Notes under the pieces: generated by a model
Databases searched by the model: none
What the model was told of the DNA's origin: nothing
The model's input: only the letters and a program-made list of their open reading frames with translations
In this document: piece after piece, positions 9,064 through 16,733 of the stretch
How the letters are laid out: each line of letters starts with the position of its first letter
Position numbering within the stretch: position 1 is the first letter of the stretch
NCBI GenBank assembly: GCA_045801465.1
Contig: JBJMSU010000120.1
Location: forward strand, 1 to 54,548
Source: DATFWC01 sp045801465
GTDB taxonomy: Bacteria; Pseudomonadota; Alphaproteobacteria; Rhizobiales; Xanthobacteraceae
DNA length: 54,548 nucleotides
Direction: 5' to 3'
Program-made: the position numbers and the translations under genes

Positions 9064-11184
9064 TCAGTGCGCGAGCGGATCAGGCCGGATCTGGAAGTGC
9101 ACGGCGAGCGGCTTGCTGCCCTTGCCGCCTTCCCGCAGCCACGGCGTGCGGTCGCCGCTGGCGCTCCACAAGCCTCTGCCCTTCCAGCCGGCACTGGGAT
9201 CATCGATGCGCCCGTCGAATCCCTTGGCATAGAAGCCGAGCGGATACGGGATGCGCAGCGAGACCATCTGGCCGTCCTTGAGGGCGACGAGGCCGCCCAT
9301 GAGGTTGGCCGTGGACATCGGGATGTTGTCGCCGAGGCCGAACGTGTTGTGCTGGTCGACCCAGGTGTAATAGCTCGACTCGGCACTGTTGTCGCCGAGG
9401 CCTTCGAAGCCGGGGCCGGGATACTTGTAGAACGACCAGCCCTCCGGGCAGTGATTGCCGGTCGCGTCCGGACCGCTGAGCGGGCCCTTGCACTTGCGGC
9501 GATCGAAGCTCACGAGATGGCCGCTCGACGCCGAGCCCCACGCCACGCCGTTCTTGTCGATGTCGCCGCCGCGGATGCCGAAGGCGGGCTGCGGCACGTG
9601 ATAGACTTCCGACAATCCCGTCTTGGGATCGAAGCGCAGGAAGCCGGGAGGCCCGCCGAACACGCCGACGGTGTACCAGACCGAGCCGTCGGTCGGGTGC
9701 GGCATCACCGCATAGGGGCCGGAGCCGGGAATGATCCGCTTGTCCTTGGCGGGATCGTTCGGCTGGTTGGGCTCGACGTAGTCGTCGCGCTTGCCGTTGC
9801 CATTGGTGTCGAGGATGAACGGGGACCAGCCTTGCGCCTTCGCGGCGTCGCCGGTCTCCTCGAACACCTTGGTGTTGATCCAGCCGGCCACCTGACCGGT
9901 GCCGCTCAGCCACAGCGTCTCGTCGGCGTCATAGCCGAACTGCGGGTGATGGGTGCCGAAGCAGGTGTCGACGAAGGTGTACTTCATCGTCTTGGGATCG
10001 AGCATCGCGACCTGCCGCGGCGAGCGCTCGAGCGGGAACACCTTGGCGGACGGATGCTCCGAGCCCTTCTTGCAGAAATCCGGGTTGTCCATGCCGCGCA
10101 CGTTGGCCGCTATCCACACCCGGCCCTTCTTGTCGAACATGGCGTTGTGATTGTTGGCCCTTGTGTCCCAGAGCTTTTCGTCGCCCCAGTACGGCGACGG
10201 CGCCAGCGGCTTGATGCTCGCGGCGTGCCCCGGCCCGAGCGACTCGGGCATGTTCGGATCGCGCACCGGCATCTTGAAGAACGTCACCTTGTGCGCCTTG
10301 GGATCCAGGATCGGCATGTTGTCGGTGGAATATTCGGGAGAGCCGTAAAGCGGCCCATTGGCGTTGACCTTGGGGTCGCGCCGGTCAGAGGCGATGAGGT
10401 CGTGCAGGTACTGCTTTTCGGTACCCCACTCCCACCATGTCACGACGACGTTGCGCTCGAGACCCTGCGGCCGCGTCGGCTTGGCCTTCGGCAGCTCGCC
10501 CTTCTCGATGGCCCGCGTCCAGTCGGCGTAATATTTGAACGGCGCGCCGCCGAAATTGCCGGCCAGCTGGGTGGTCATCTGCTCGCCCGACTGCCCCGAC
10601 TGGATGCGGCGCATCCACGCCTCTTCATGCGACTTGAATTCGCCGAGCGCCGCCGGAAAGGCGCGCGTGGACTCCTGGCCCAGCTGATGGCAGCCGATGC
10701 AGCCGATGTTCTTCATCTGCTTGAGCCAGTCGACCTGGGTGAGCTTCTCGGGGATGTCGCTCTTGCCGCCGAACTGGCTGGCGTCCGGGATCTTGAGCAT
10801 CGCGTACCAATAGATCGCCGGGTAGTACTTCGCCGCATCCTTCTCGCTTGGCGCCTTGACGGCGGTGAGATTGAGCGTCCGGCCGGGCTCGCTCTTCATC
10901 TTTTGCGAATCGACCAGCCCATAGCCGCGCACCCAGACGTCGTAATTGGCCTTTGGCAGGTCGGGGATGAGATAGCGGCCCTGGTCATCGGTCACGACGA
11001 TCTTGGCGAACTTGGTGGGAAGCTCGCTGGTCTCGGCGATCACCCACACGCCGGCTTCCGGCCCGCTCGGCCCGGCGACCACGCCGCCGAGCTCGTTGGC
11101 GCCGACCGTGAGGCCTTGCTGCGCGCTCGCCGGCGTCAGCGCGGCAAACATCAGGAACAGCAACGTCCACAGGCTGAATCTCAT
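9064..11184 (-). CDS. secreted c-haem, carboxypeptidase-regulatory-like protein
   Basis: Exported protein of 706 residues. After a signal peptide (ending near ASAQQ) comes a carboxypeptidase-regulatory-like beta domain (GVVAGPSGPEAGVWVIAE, DDQGRYLIPDLP). A single CxxCH haem site (IGCIGCHQLG, about residues 160-170) follows. The long remainder has repeated blade-like phrases such as DKKGRVWIAANVRG, DADETLWLSGTG and PTDGSVWYTVGVFG, resembling the beta-propellers of virginiamycin B lyase/NHL proteins. This suggests a periplasmic mono-haem redox or binding protein; the substrate is unknown. The ATG at 11184 has GGGAGG 6 bases upstream. It is monocistronic with its own terminator. Confidence 0.85.
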   Translation of the reverse strand: MRFSLWTLLFLMFAALTPASAQQGLTVGANELGGVVAGPSGPEAGVWVIAETSELPTKFAKIVVTDDQGRYLIPDLPKANYDVWVRGYGLVDSQKMKSEPGRTLNLTAVKAPSEKDAAKYYPAIYWYAMLKIPDASQFGGKSDIPEKLTQVDWLKQMKNIGCIGCHQLGQESTRAFPAALGEFKSHEEAWMRRIQSGQSGEQMTTQLAGNFGGAPFKYYADWTRAIEKGELPKAKPTRPQGLERNVVVTWWEWGTEKQYLHDLIASDRRDPKVNANGPLYGSPEYSTDNMPILDPKAHKVTFFKMPVRDPNMPESLGPGHAASIKPLAPSPYWGDEKLWDTRANNHNAMFDKKGRVWIAANVRGMDNPDFCKKGSEHPSAKVFPLERSPRQVAMLDPKTMKYTFVDTCFGTHHPQFGYDADETLWLSGTGQVAGWINTKVFEETGDAAKAQGWSPFILDTNGNGKRDDYVEPNQPNDPAKDKRIIPGSGPYAVMPHPTDGSVWYTVGVFGGPPGFLRFDPKTGLSEVYHVPQPAFGIRGGDIDKNGVAWGSASSGHLVSFDRRKCKGPLSGPDATGNHCPEGWSFYKYPGPGFEGLGDNSAESSYYTWVDQHNTFGLGDNIPMSTANLMGGLVALKDGQMVSLRIPYPLGFYAKGFDGRIDDPSAGWKGRGLWSASGDRTPWLREGGKGSKPLAVHFQIRPDPLAH

Positions 11185-11320
11185 CGTATTCCTCCCGCCA
11201 TGTTGTTGATGCAAGCGAACCGCTTTGCAGCGAGCTTACGCCGGGCGAAGGCCCAAGAAAAGAGTGCGCTGCGGCCTTACGATTGGGAGCAATGTTCGCC
11301 AGACTGTGGGGGTCGGCAAT

Positions 11321-11713
11321 TCAGACCGCCACCACCTGCACGTCAGTAGCGCCGAAGTCGGTGCCCTTGAAGAGAAGCGGCTCGGCTTCGGCGATCGCCA
11401 ACGCGTAGGCCGCGCAGTCGCCGAAGTTCAATCCCGCCCGGTGGCGCCCCTTGCCGTAGCGCGCGAACGCGTCGCGGGCGATGTCGGCCTGTCTTTCATC
11501 GAAGGAGACGACCTGCATCGTGAGGTCTCGCATCAGCCGGTCAAGCTCCTCGGCCGCCGTCTCGCCGTAGCGTCCAATTGCGACCATTCCGGCCTCGAAT
11601 TTCGACATGGCCGAAACCAGCCGCACTGATTGGGAAGCAATCGCACGGGTATATGCGTCGCGCTCAGGTTCGGCGAAAAGCATGGCGATCAACGCAGATG
11701 TGTCGATCACCAT
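11321..11713 (-). CDS. vapC: VapC-type PIN-domain toxin
   Basis: RNase toxin of 130 residues with a PIN fold. Acidic metal-binding positions are visible as Asp4 (VIDTSAL), a Glu in KFEAGMV, an Asp in LNFGDCAAYALA and an Asp in KGTDF. VapC toxins cleave specific RNAs and are held inactive by a VapB partner. The start codon overlaps the stop of the upstream antitoxin as TGATG, so the pair is translationally coupled. Confidence 0.93.
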   Translation of the reverse strand: MVIDTSALIAMLFAEPERDAYTRAIASQSVRLVSAMSKFEAGMVAIGRYGETAAEELDRLMRDLTMQVVSFDERQADIARDAFARYGKGRHRAGLNFGDCAAYALAIAEAEPLLFKGTDFGATDVQVVAV

Positions 11714-11976
11714 CAGTCGAAATGTCCCTGCTCGTTGTAGCCGATGATCTCATCCGGAGAGCGATCGTCGAGAACGGGAAGCCGGCTCACACGCTCGGAA
11801 ATCTTCCTCACGCGATGCACGAGGTCGTCTTCACTTTGATGCCGCGGTTTTGCGCGCTCGCGCTCGACCTCCTTACGCAGAACATCCGTTAGGGCCTCGG
11901 TAATGGTCTGGCCACGCCGCCGCGCCAGTTCGCGGGCGAGCCGCTCGGCTTCCGCATTCTTGATATTCAGTGCCAC
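11713..11976 (-). CDS. vapB: VapB-like antitoxin (proximal)
   Basis: Antitoxin of 87 residues from a GTG at 11976 (ALNIKNAEAERLARELA). The N-terminal half matches the Rv0623/MazE-like VapB type, and RRRGQTITEAL is the DNA-binding and dimer region. The C-terminal tail DDRSPDEIIGYNEQGHFD should wrap the toxin. It couples to vapC by a one-base TGATG overlap and lies 10 bases after a paralogous antitoxin gene. The upstream extension of the frame runs into that neighbour and is unlikely to be used. Confidence 0.88.
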   Translation of the reverse strand: MALNIKNAEAERLARELARRRGQTITEALTDVLRKEVERERAKPRHQSEDDLVHRVRKISERVSRLPVLDDRSPDEIIGYNEQGHFD

Positions 11977-11986
11977 GGCATCACCA

Positions 11987-12250
11987 TTAGTCGAAAAGCC
12001 CCTGCTCGTTGTAGCCGAGGATTTCATCATCAGAGCGGTCGTCCAGCAGGGGACGAGCGTTGAAACGCTCGACGATTTGCCTGATGCGGTGCAGCCGTTC
12101 CTCTGCGTCCAGCAGCTTCGATTGTCGGCGCTCCTGCTCAATCTCTTTTTGCAAGGCGTGAGTCACGGCTTCCGTGATGCTGGTGCCGCGCCGGCGCGCC
12201 AGTTTGCGGGCGAGCCGCTCAGTCTCCGGGTTGTTGATGTTCACGGCCAT
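11987..12250 (-). CDS. VapB-like antitoxin (distal paralogue)
   Basis: Second 87-residue antitoxin, same length and layout as the next gene: AVNINNPETERLARKLARRR at the start and DDRSDDEILGYNEQGLFD at the end. The two are clearly tandem duplicates that have diverged. No second toxin gene lies next to it, so it may be an orphan antitoxin, a co-repressor or an anti-addiction module. The ATG at 12250 has only a weak ribosome site, but the matched length with its paralogue supports it. Confidence 0.85.
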   Translation of the reverse strand: MAVNINNPETERLARKLARRRGTSITEAVTHALQKEIEQERRQSKLLDAEERLHRIRQIVERFNARPLLDDRSDDEILGYNEQGLFD

Positions 12251-12375
12251 GCTGAACCAGTGTTTCGCGCCATCTTCCTCCTGCTTCCTATAAATCGTCC
12301 TTCTTCCTTTTGCAACACAAATCATTGTCGATGCACGGGATTTATGGACTTGTTCTGTGGCTAGCGGCGCAGATC

Positions 12376-13968
12376 CTACCCCACCGGGGTGGCGGGACCG
12401 GGATCGGCCGAGATGGTGGTGGCGGTGGTCGGCGTCGTGGTCGCCCGCAACGGGCGCTCCTCCATGCAGGCGATCGCCACGAAGCCGAGCACGAGACAGC
12501 CGGCGGCGGCCACGAACACCCAGCGGAACACGTCGGCGAGATCGATGCCGAGCGCGCCGGCGAAGGCGCCCAGCGAGGCGGCGCCGCGCTCCGGCACCGC
12601 GCCGAGCCAGGCCAGGATGATCGCGCCCATCGCGGCCACCACCAGCGCGCTGCCGAGCGAGCGGAAAAAGTTCATGGCCCCCATGGCGACGCCCACCTGA
12701 TGGCGCGGCACTGCGTTCTGGATCGATACGGTGGCGACCGGATAGACCGTGCCGATGGCGACCGCCACCACGGTCAGCAGGCTGACCACGGCCGTGAGCG
12801 ACATCTTCGGATACCACGCGAGTACGGCCAGCGCGGCGATGCCGAACGCGAGCCCGACCAGCGGCACCCACTTGTAATGGCGCATGTACATCATGGCGCG
12901 GCCGGACATGATCGAGCCCGGCGTGGTGAGCGCCACGATCGGAATCATCGCCATCCCGGACATCGTGGCCGAGAGGTGGTGCACCACCTCATAATAGAGC
13001 GGAACGAAAATGGTGAGGCCGATCGAGGTTCCCATGGCGAAGGACGTCGCCGCGGTGCCCCAGCGCATCACCGGGTTGGCCAGCACCGGCAGCGGCAGGA
13101 ACGGCTCGGGCGCCCGCGTCAGCCGGACCGCAAAGGCGAACGAGAGCAAGCCGGAGGCGGCGATCAGGCCGACAATCATGGGCGAAGCCCAGGCATAGCG
13201 GCCGCCGCCCCAGGTGAGCGCCAGCAGGAGCGGGATCGCGGCCGCCATCATCAGGGCGGCGCCGAGGAGATCGATCCGGTGCGGGCGGTCGTGGCGCGGC
13301 AGTCCGCGCAGCCGGCGATGGGTCATCAGCGCGGCGGCGACCCCGAGCGGCAGGTTGATCCAGAACACCAGCGACCAGTGCAGGTACTCGGACAACACGC
13401 CGCCGAGCACCGGCCCGAGCGCTCCCGCGCTCACCCAGACCGAGCCCATATAGGCCTGCCACCGCCCGCGCGCGCGCGGCGCGATGATGTCGGCGAGAAT
13501 CGATTGCGCGATCGGCAGGATGCCGCCGCCGCCCAGCCCCTGCAGGCCGCGCCCGAGGACCAGCACCAGCATGTTCGGCGCGACCGCGCACAGGCCTGAG
13601 CCGATCACGAAGATGCCGATGCCGGCGAGCATCATGGCGCGGCGGCCGTACATGTCGCTGAGCTTGCCGTAGAGCGGCGCGACCGCCGTCGACGTGAGCA
13701 GATAGGCGGTGACGATCCAGGACAGGTTCTCGAAATCGTCGAATTGCCGGCCGATCGTCGGCATCGCCGTGGCGACGATGGTCTGGTTCAGGGCCGCCAG
13801 GAACATCGCCAGCATGAGGCCGACCACGATCGCGCGGACCTGCGCGTGGGTCGGCCCTTTTTCGACGGGCTTTGGCGGCACGGCCTCGACCGCCTTCAAA
13901 CGGGCGGGCGCGGAGGGCTGGTGGACACGCTCTTTTTCTTTCTGGGCAGTCGCTTGCGGAGGAGTCAT
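12376..13968 (-). CDS. DHA2-family multidrug MFS transporter
   Basis: Inner-membrane drug/proton antiporter of 530 residues with about 14 predicted membrane helices, as in EmrB/QacA. After a hydrophilic N-terminal tail of about 45 residues come QTIVATAMPTIGRQF and the GKLSDMYGRR loop (motif A). The motif C-like stretch SAGALGPVLGGVLSEYLHW follows. It exports hydrophobic compounds using proton-motive force. No membrane-fusion partner is adjacent, so it probably works alone. It is transcribed away from the gene at 14227. Confidence 0.92.
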   Translation of the reverse strand: MTPPQATAQKEKERVHQPSAPARLKAVEAVPPKPVEKGPTHAQVRAIVVGLMLAMFLAALNQTIVATAMPTIGRQFDDFENLSWIVTAYLLTSTAVAPLYGKLSDMYGRRAMMLAGIGIFVIGSGLCAVAPNMLVLVLGRGLQGLGGGGILPIAQSILADIIAPRARGRWQAYMGSVWVSAGALGPVLGGVLSEYLHWSLVFWINLPLGVAAALMTHRRLRGLPRHDRPHRIDLLGAALMMAAAIPLLLALTWGGGRYAWASPMIVGLIAASGLLSFAFAVRLTRAPEPFLPLPVLANPVMRWGTAATSFAMGTSIGLTIFVPLYYEVVHHLSATMSGMAMIPIVALTTPGSIMSGRAMMYMRHYKWVPLVGLAFGIAALAVLAWYPKMSLTAVVSLLTVVAVAIGTVYPVATVSIQNAVPRHQVGVAMGAMNFFRSLGSALVVAAMGAIILAWLGAVPERGAASLGAFAGALGIDLADVFRWVFVAAAGCLVLGFVAIACMEERPLRATTTPTTATTISADPGPATPVG

Positions 13969-14226
13969 CAGGTTCTAATGCAGACGGGCTGTTCCGGTTT
14001 TTTGCGAAAATGACCGGACGCCTCCGGTCGAGCAATGGGCCGCACGGCAACGCAGCCATGCGAAAGCCTTCGTGACGGCTGTCGTTTGAGGCAAACTGCG
14101 TGGCACGGGCCGGCCGATTCGTTTCCAACCCGACTGAGGAACCGAGCGGACAACGGCAACGTTACTAGACCAAGCTCGCAAGTGCCGGAAAAGCCTGCGC
14201 TTGTCGCAGCAGAGGAGATTTACATT

Positions 14227-14652
14227 ATGTGCGACTACAGCCTGCATCACGTCATGTCGCGGCCGGCAGCGGTCGGCGACAAGCTGGTGTCGACCACCTT
14301 CCCCGGCACCATCACCCGCGGTTTCGCCCCTGAGGGCGATCCGAACACGGCCATCTGCCTGCTTCCCGGCACCGAGATCGCCTTCGAGGACGAGATTCGT
14401 TACTACGAAGAGGTGACTCACTTCCCGACGCGCAAAGGCAGCAAGGTGGCCCGCTTCCGTCAGGTCGACCTCGACAACGCCTATGCGCATCATGACGCGC
14501 TGGAATTCCCCGACGGGCAGATCGTCCTGGTCACCCGCCTGTGCGAGGGACAGCACGGCACGGTCCTGCAACTCCCGGCCGCCCCGCGCCCGGCCGAAGC
14601 CGACAAGATCGAGGCTCCGGCAGCGCCGGCAGAACCGGTCCCACTGCCCTGA
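14227..14652 (+). CDS. conserved hypothetical protein (MCDYSLHH family)
   Basis: Cytoplasmic protein of 141 residues starting MCDYSLHHVMSRPAAVGDKL, a start shared by a small-protein family in Bradyrhizobium-type genomes. The core is soluble (TTFPGTITRGFAPEGDPNTA) and the C terminus is Ala/Pro-rich. No catalytic motif is apparent and the function is unknown. AGGAG upstream supports the ATG at 14227. A strong hairpin follows the gene at 14723-14750. Confidence 0.75.
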   Translation: MCDYSLHHVMSRPAAVGDKLVSTTFPGTITRGFAPEGDPNTAICLLPGTEIAFEDEIRYYEEVTHFPTRKGSKVARFRQVDLDNAYAHHDALEFPDGQIVLVTRLCEGQHGTVLQLPAAPRPAEADKIEAPAAPAEPVPLP

Positions 14653-14722
14653 CGGCCGCACCGTCGCGTTCGTCTGCGCGCTCCGTTCTAAAAGAGCGCG
14701 ACGCACCCTGACGGCCCTAATG

Positions 14723-14750
14723 ACGAGCCCCGCCGAACGGCGGGGCTCGT
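14723..14750 (+). terminator. strong hairpin after the 14227 gene
   Basis: A perfect 12-bp stem, ACGAGCCCCGCC against GGCGGGGCTCGT with a GAAC loop, lies 70 bases past the stop codon and before the TetR promoter. No T tract follows. Confidence 0.65.
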
Positions 14751-14778
14751 TGCGTCACGTACTTGTGAAACAGGGCTA

Positions 14779-14807
14779 TTGACTTTCCGCTCATGACGAT
14801 TTATAAA
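14779..14807 (+). promoter_or_regulatory. sigma-70-type promoter of the tetR gene
   Basis: TTGACT at 14779-14784 and TATAAA at 14802-14807 are separated by exactly 17 bases. They lie 32 bases before the TetR start codon. This is an unusually consensus-like promoter for this GC-rich sequence. Confidence 0.7.
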
Positions 14808-14823
14808 ATTCATCACTCGTCAT
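14793..14823. promoter_or_regulatory. possible TetR autoregulatory half-sites
   Basis: ATGACGA (14793-14799) and its inverse TCGTCAT (14817-14823) flank the -10 box. The TGACGA core also forms the large palindrome upstream of the efflux genes, but the spacing here is 7 bases longer, so binding by the same repressor is only a possibility. Confidence 0.35.
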
Positions 14824-14838
14824 ACAGGCCGCGCCGCC

Positions 14839-15444
14839 ATGAACCCGCAGGTCAAAATCAAGCCCGACGACACCCGCGCCCGGATCACCGAGGCCGCCGA
14901 GGTCCTGTTCCGCCGCATCGGCTTTGCCAAGACGGCGGTTGCCGACATCGCCGCCGAACTCGGCATGTCGCCGGCCAATATCTACCGCTTTTTCCCCTCC
15001 AAGAACGCCATCGTCCAGGCGATCTGCCAGCGCTGCCTCAGCGAGGTCGAGAACAGGGCTTGGGCGGTCGCGCGCTCCAAGGTGCCGGCGGCGCAGCGGC
15101 TGGAACGGCTGATTCTCGAGATTCTCGCCTATCATAAGGAGAATCTCGTGACCGAGCAGCGCGTCCACGACATGGTGTTGGCAGCCATCGAGCACAGCTG
15201 GGAAACCATTCACGCTCACAAAGAGGCCATGCGCAAAGTGACTGAGCTCATCTTGCGCGACGGCATCGAGGCCGGCGAATTCGAGCCCGTCGATCCGCGG
15301 CAAACCGCCGAGCTGATCATGGGTTCGGTCGTGTGCTTCACCCATCCGGTTCTGGTTGCCCAATGCATGCGGGACGGCCGGGATGTCGAGGCCGACGCCC
15401 GCGCCACCATCCGTTTCCTGCTCCGCGCCATCACCCCACGGTAA
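14839..15444 (+). CDS. TetR/AcrR-family repressor of the RND pump
   Basis: Transcriptional repressor of 201 residues. The N-terminal helix-turn-helix reads TAVADIAAELGMSPANIYRF (about residues 34-53), typical of TetR proteins. The C-terminal ligand domain (about 70-200) matches the type found next to RND efflux genes. It is followed by a 16-bp perfect inverted repeat and then by the adaptor and permease genes on the same strand. It most likely represses them until a drug-like ligand binds. Confidence 0.92.
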   Translation: MNPQVKIKPDDTRARITEAAEVLFRRIGFAKTAVADIAAELGMSPANIYRFFPSKNAIVQAICQRCLSEVENRAWAVARSKVPAAQRLERLILEILAYHKENLVTEQRVHDMVLAAIEHSWETIHAHKEAMRKVTELILRDGIEAGEFEPVDPRQTAELIMGSVVCFTHPVLVAQCMRDGRDVEADARATIRFLLRAITPR

Positions 15445-15473
15445 ATTCCATGCGCGTCACAAGCCGAGCCGAA

Positions 15474-15501
15474 TTGCGTCTGATGTGTGACGAAATACGA
15501 A
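15474..15501 (+). promoter_or_regulatory. possible promoter of the RND efflux genes
   Basis: TTGCGT (15474-15479) and TACGAA (15496-15501) are 16 bases apart and the -10 box lies in the centre of the palindrome. A repressor on the palindrome would block this promoter directly. The match to consensus is moderate. Confidence 0.4.
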
Positions 15502-15516
15502 TTTCGTCACACATCA
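15481..15516. promoter_or_regulatory. perfect 16-bp inverted-repeat operator
   Basis: TGATGTGTGACGAAAT, a 4-base spacer ACGA, then ATTTCGTCACACATCA. All 16 positions pair. It lies between the TetR stop and the adaptor start, 22 bases before the adaptor ATG, and no T tract follows. An operator is therefore more likely than a terminator. Confidence 0.75.
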
Positions 15517-15538
15517 CAATTTAGTGAAGGAGGTTGCC

Positions 15539-16624
15539 ATGCGTCCCTCATTGCACCAGGCCAAGCTGCTGGCCTCGCTCGCGCTGCTCCCCCTGCTGGC
15601 GGCCTGCCAGGACCAGGCAGTCTCCGCCATCGCCCAACCCGAGCGCCCGGTGCAGGTGCAGCGTGTCACCCTGGCGGCCAACACGACGTCACGCGACTTC
15701 GTCGGCGTGGTGCGCGCGCGTTACGAGACCGACCTGGGCTTCCGGGTCGCCGGCAAGATCGTTGCCCGAATCGTCAATGTCGGCGACCGCGTGCGCGCCG
15801 GCGACGTGGTGGCGCGCCTCGACCCGCAGGATCTCAAGCTGCAGGTGGAGAGCGCCGAGGCCGAGCTTGGCGCCGCCACGTCGAACCTCGCCCAGGCCGC
15901 AGCCGACCTGACGCGCTACACGACGCTGCGCGAGCGCGGCTATGCGGCAGTCGCGGACTTCGAGCGGAAGAAGGCGGCCAAGGACGAGGCCGACGGTCGC
16001 CTCGAGCGCGCCCGGCGTGCTCTCGACATGGCGCGTAATCAGCTCGCCTATGCCGAGCTCAAGGCCGATGCCGACGGCGTGATCACCGCGACGCTGGCCG
16101 AACCCGGTCAGGTGGTCGCCATCGGCCAGCCCGTCGCCCGCCTGGCGCACCGCGGCGAGAAGGAAGCCGTCGTGGCGTTGCCCGAGACCTGGCTCGGCGA
16201 AGCGCGCGCGGCGCAGGCAAGCGTCCGGCTGTGGTCCGATCCCGACCGCAGCTTCATGGCGCAGTTGCGCGAGCTGTCGCCGCAGGCCGATGCGGCAACG
16301 CGCACGTACGCGGCGCGCTTCACCATCGATCGGCCCGACGACACGGTGGCGCTCGGCATGACCGCGACCGTGACGTTGACGCGCCAAGCCGAGACACGGG
16401 CCGTCAAGGTCCCGCTCTCATCCGTGGTCAATCGCGGCACCGGCCCGTTGGTCTATGTGGTCGATGACAGCGGAACGCTGGCACGGCGGCCGGTGGCGGT
16501 CTCTTCCTTCACCGAGGACGCCGTGACGGTCACCTCCGGTCTCAGCGAGGGCGACAAGATCGTCGTGCTCGGCGTCCAGAAGCTCGATCCCGGCATGAAG
16601 GTGCGCACGGTCGAAGTGCGGTGA
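15539..16624 (+). CDS. RND efflux periplasmic adaptor lipoprotein
   Basis: Membrane-fusion protein of 361 residues. The leader ends in LLPLLAAC, a lipobox with Cys at about residue 23. The biotinyl-lipoyl-like half motifs (GFRVAGKIVARIVNVGDRVR and ADGVITATLAEPGQVVAIGQ) flank a coiled-coil hairpin rich in Ala, Glu and Arg (about 95-150). It links the inner-membrane permease to an outer-membrane channel. AGGAGG lies 7 bases before the ATG at 15539, which fixes the start. The permease gene follows after 109 bases. Confidence 0.93.
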   Translation: MRPSLHQAKLLASLALLPLLAACQDQAVSAIAQPERPVQVQRVTLAANTTSRDFVGVVRARYETDLGFRVAGKIVARIVNVGDRVRAGDVVARLDPQDLKLQVESAEAELGAATSNLAQAAADLTRYTTLRERGYAAVADFERKKAAKDEADGRLERARRALDMARNQLAYAELKADADGVITATLAEPGQVVAIGQPVARLAHRGEKEAVVALPETWLGEARAAQASVRLWSDPDRSFMAQLRELSPQADAATRTYAARFTIDRPDDTVALGMTATVTLTRQAETRAVKVPLSSVVNRGTGPLVYVVDDSGTLARRPVAVSSFTEDAVTVTSGLSEGDKIVVLGVQKLDPGMKVRTVEVR

Positions 16625-16658
16625 CCGGGTCGTCCCCGCGAAGGCGGCGACCCGTGAC
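16625..16658. repeat. short palindromic intergenic repeat
   Basis: Begins right after the adaptor stop. CGGGTCG pairs with CGACCCG around CCCCGCGAAGGCGG. The same GTCGTCC...CGCGAAGGCGG...GACCC pattern occurs inverted at 28843-28872, so it is a dispersed palindromic repeat. It may stabilise or attenuate the adaptor-permease mRNA. Confidence 0.5.
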
Positions 16659-16733
16659 ACTGTCGGAATGCTTATCGCCAAGCCAGTAGCCATAGATTTC
16701 CCGCCGGCGCGGGAACGGAGAAGGGCGACGATC

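Noticed and set aside
8752..11349. Very long plus-strand open frame opposite the c-haem protein gene
   Set aside because: The minus-strand gene has a signal peptide, a CxxCH site, a strong ribosome site and a terminator. The plus-strand reading is rich in Arg, Ala, Gly and His with no family resemblance, as expected opposite a GC-rich gene.
12310..13599. Plus-strand frame of 429 codons opposite the DHA2 transporter
   Set aside because: His/Arg/Gly-rich shadow; the minus strand encodes a complete 14-helix transporter.
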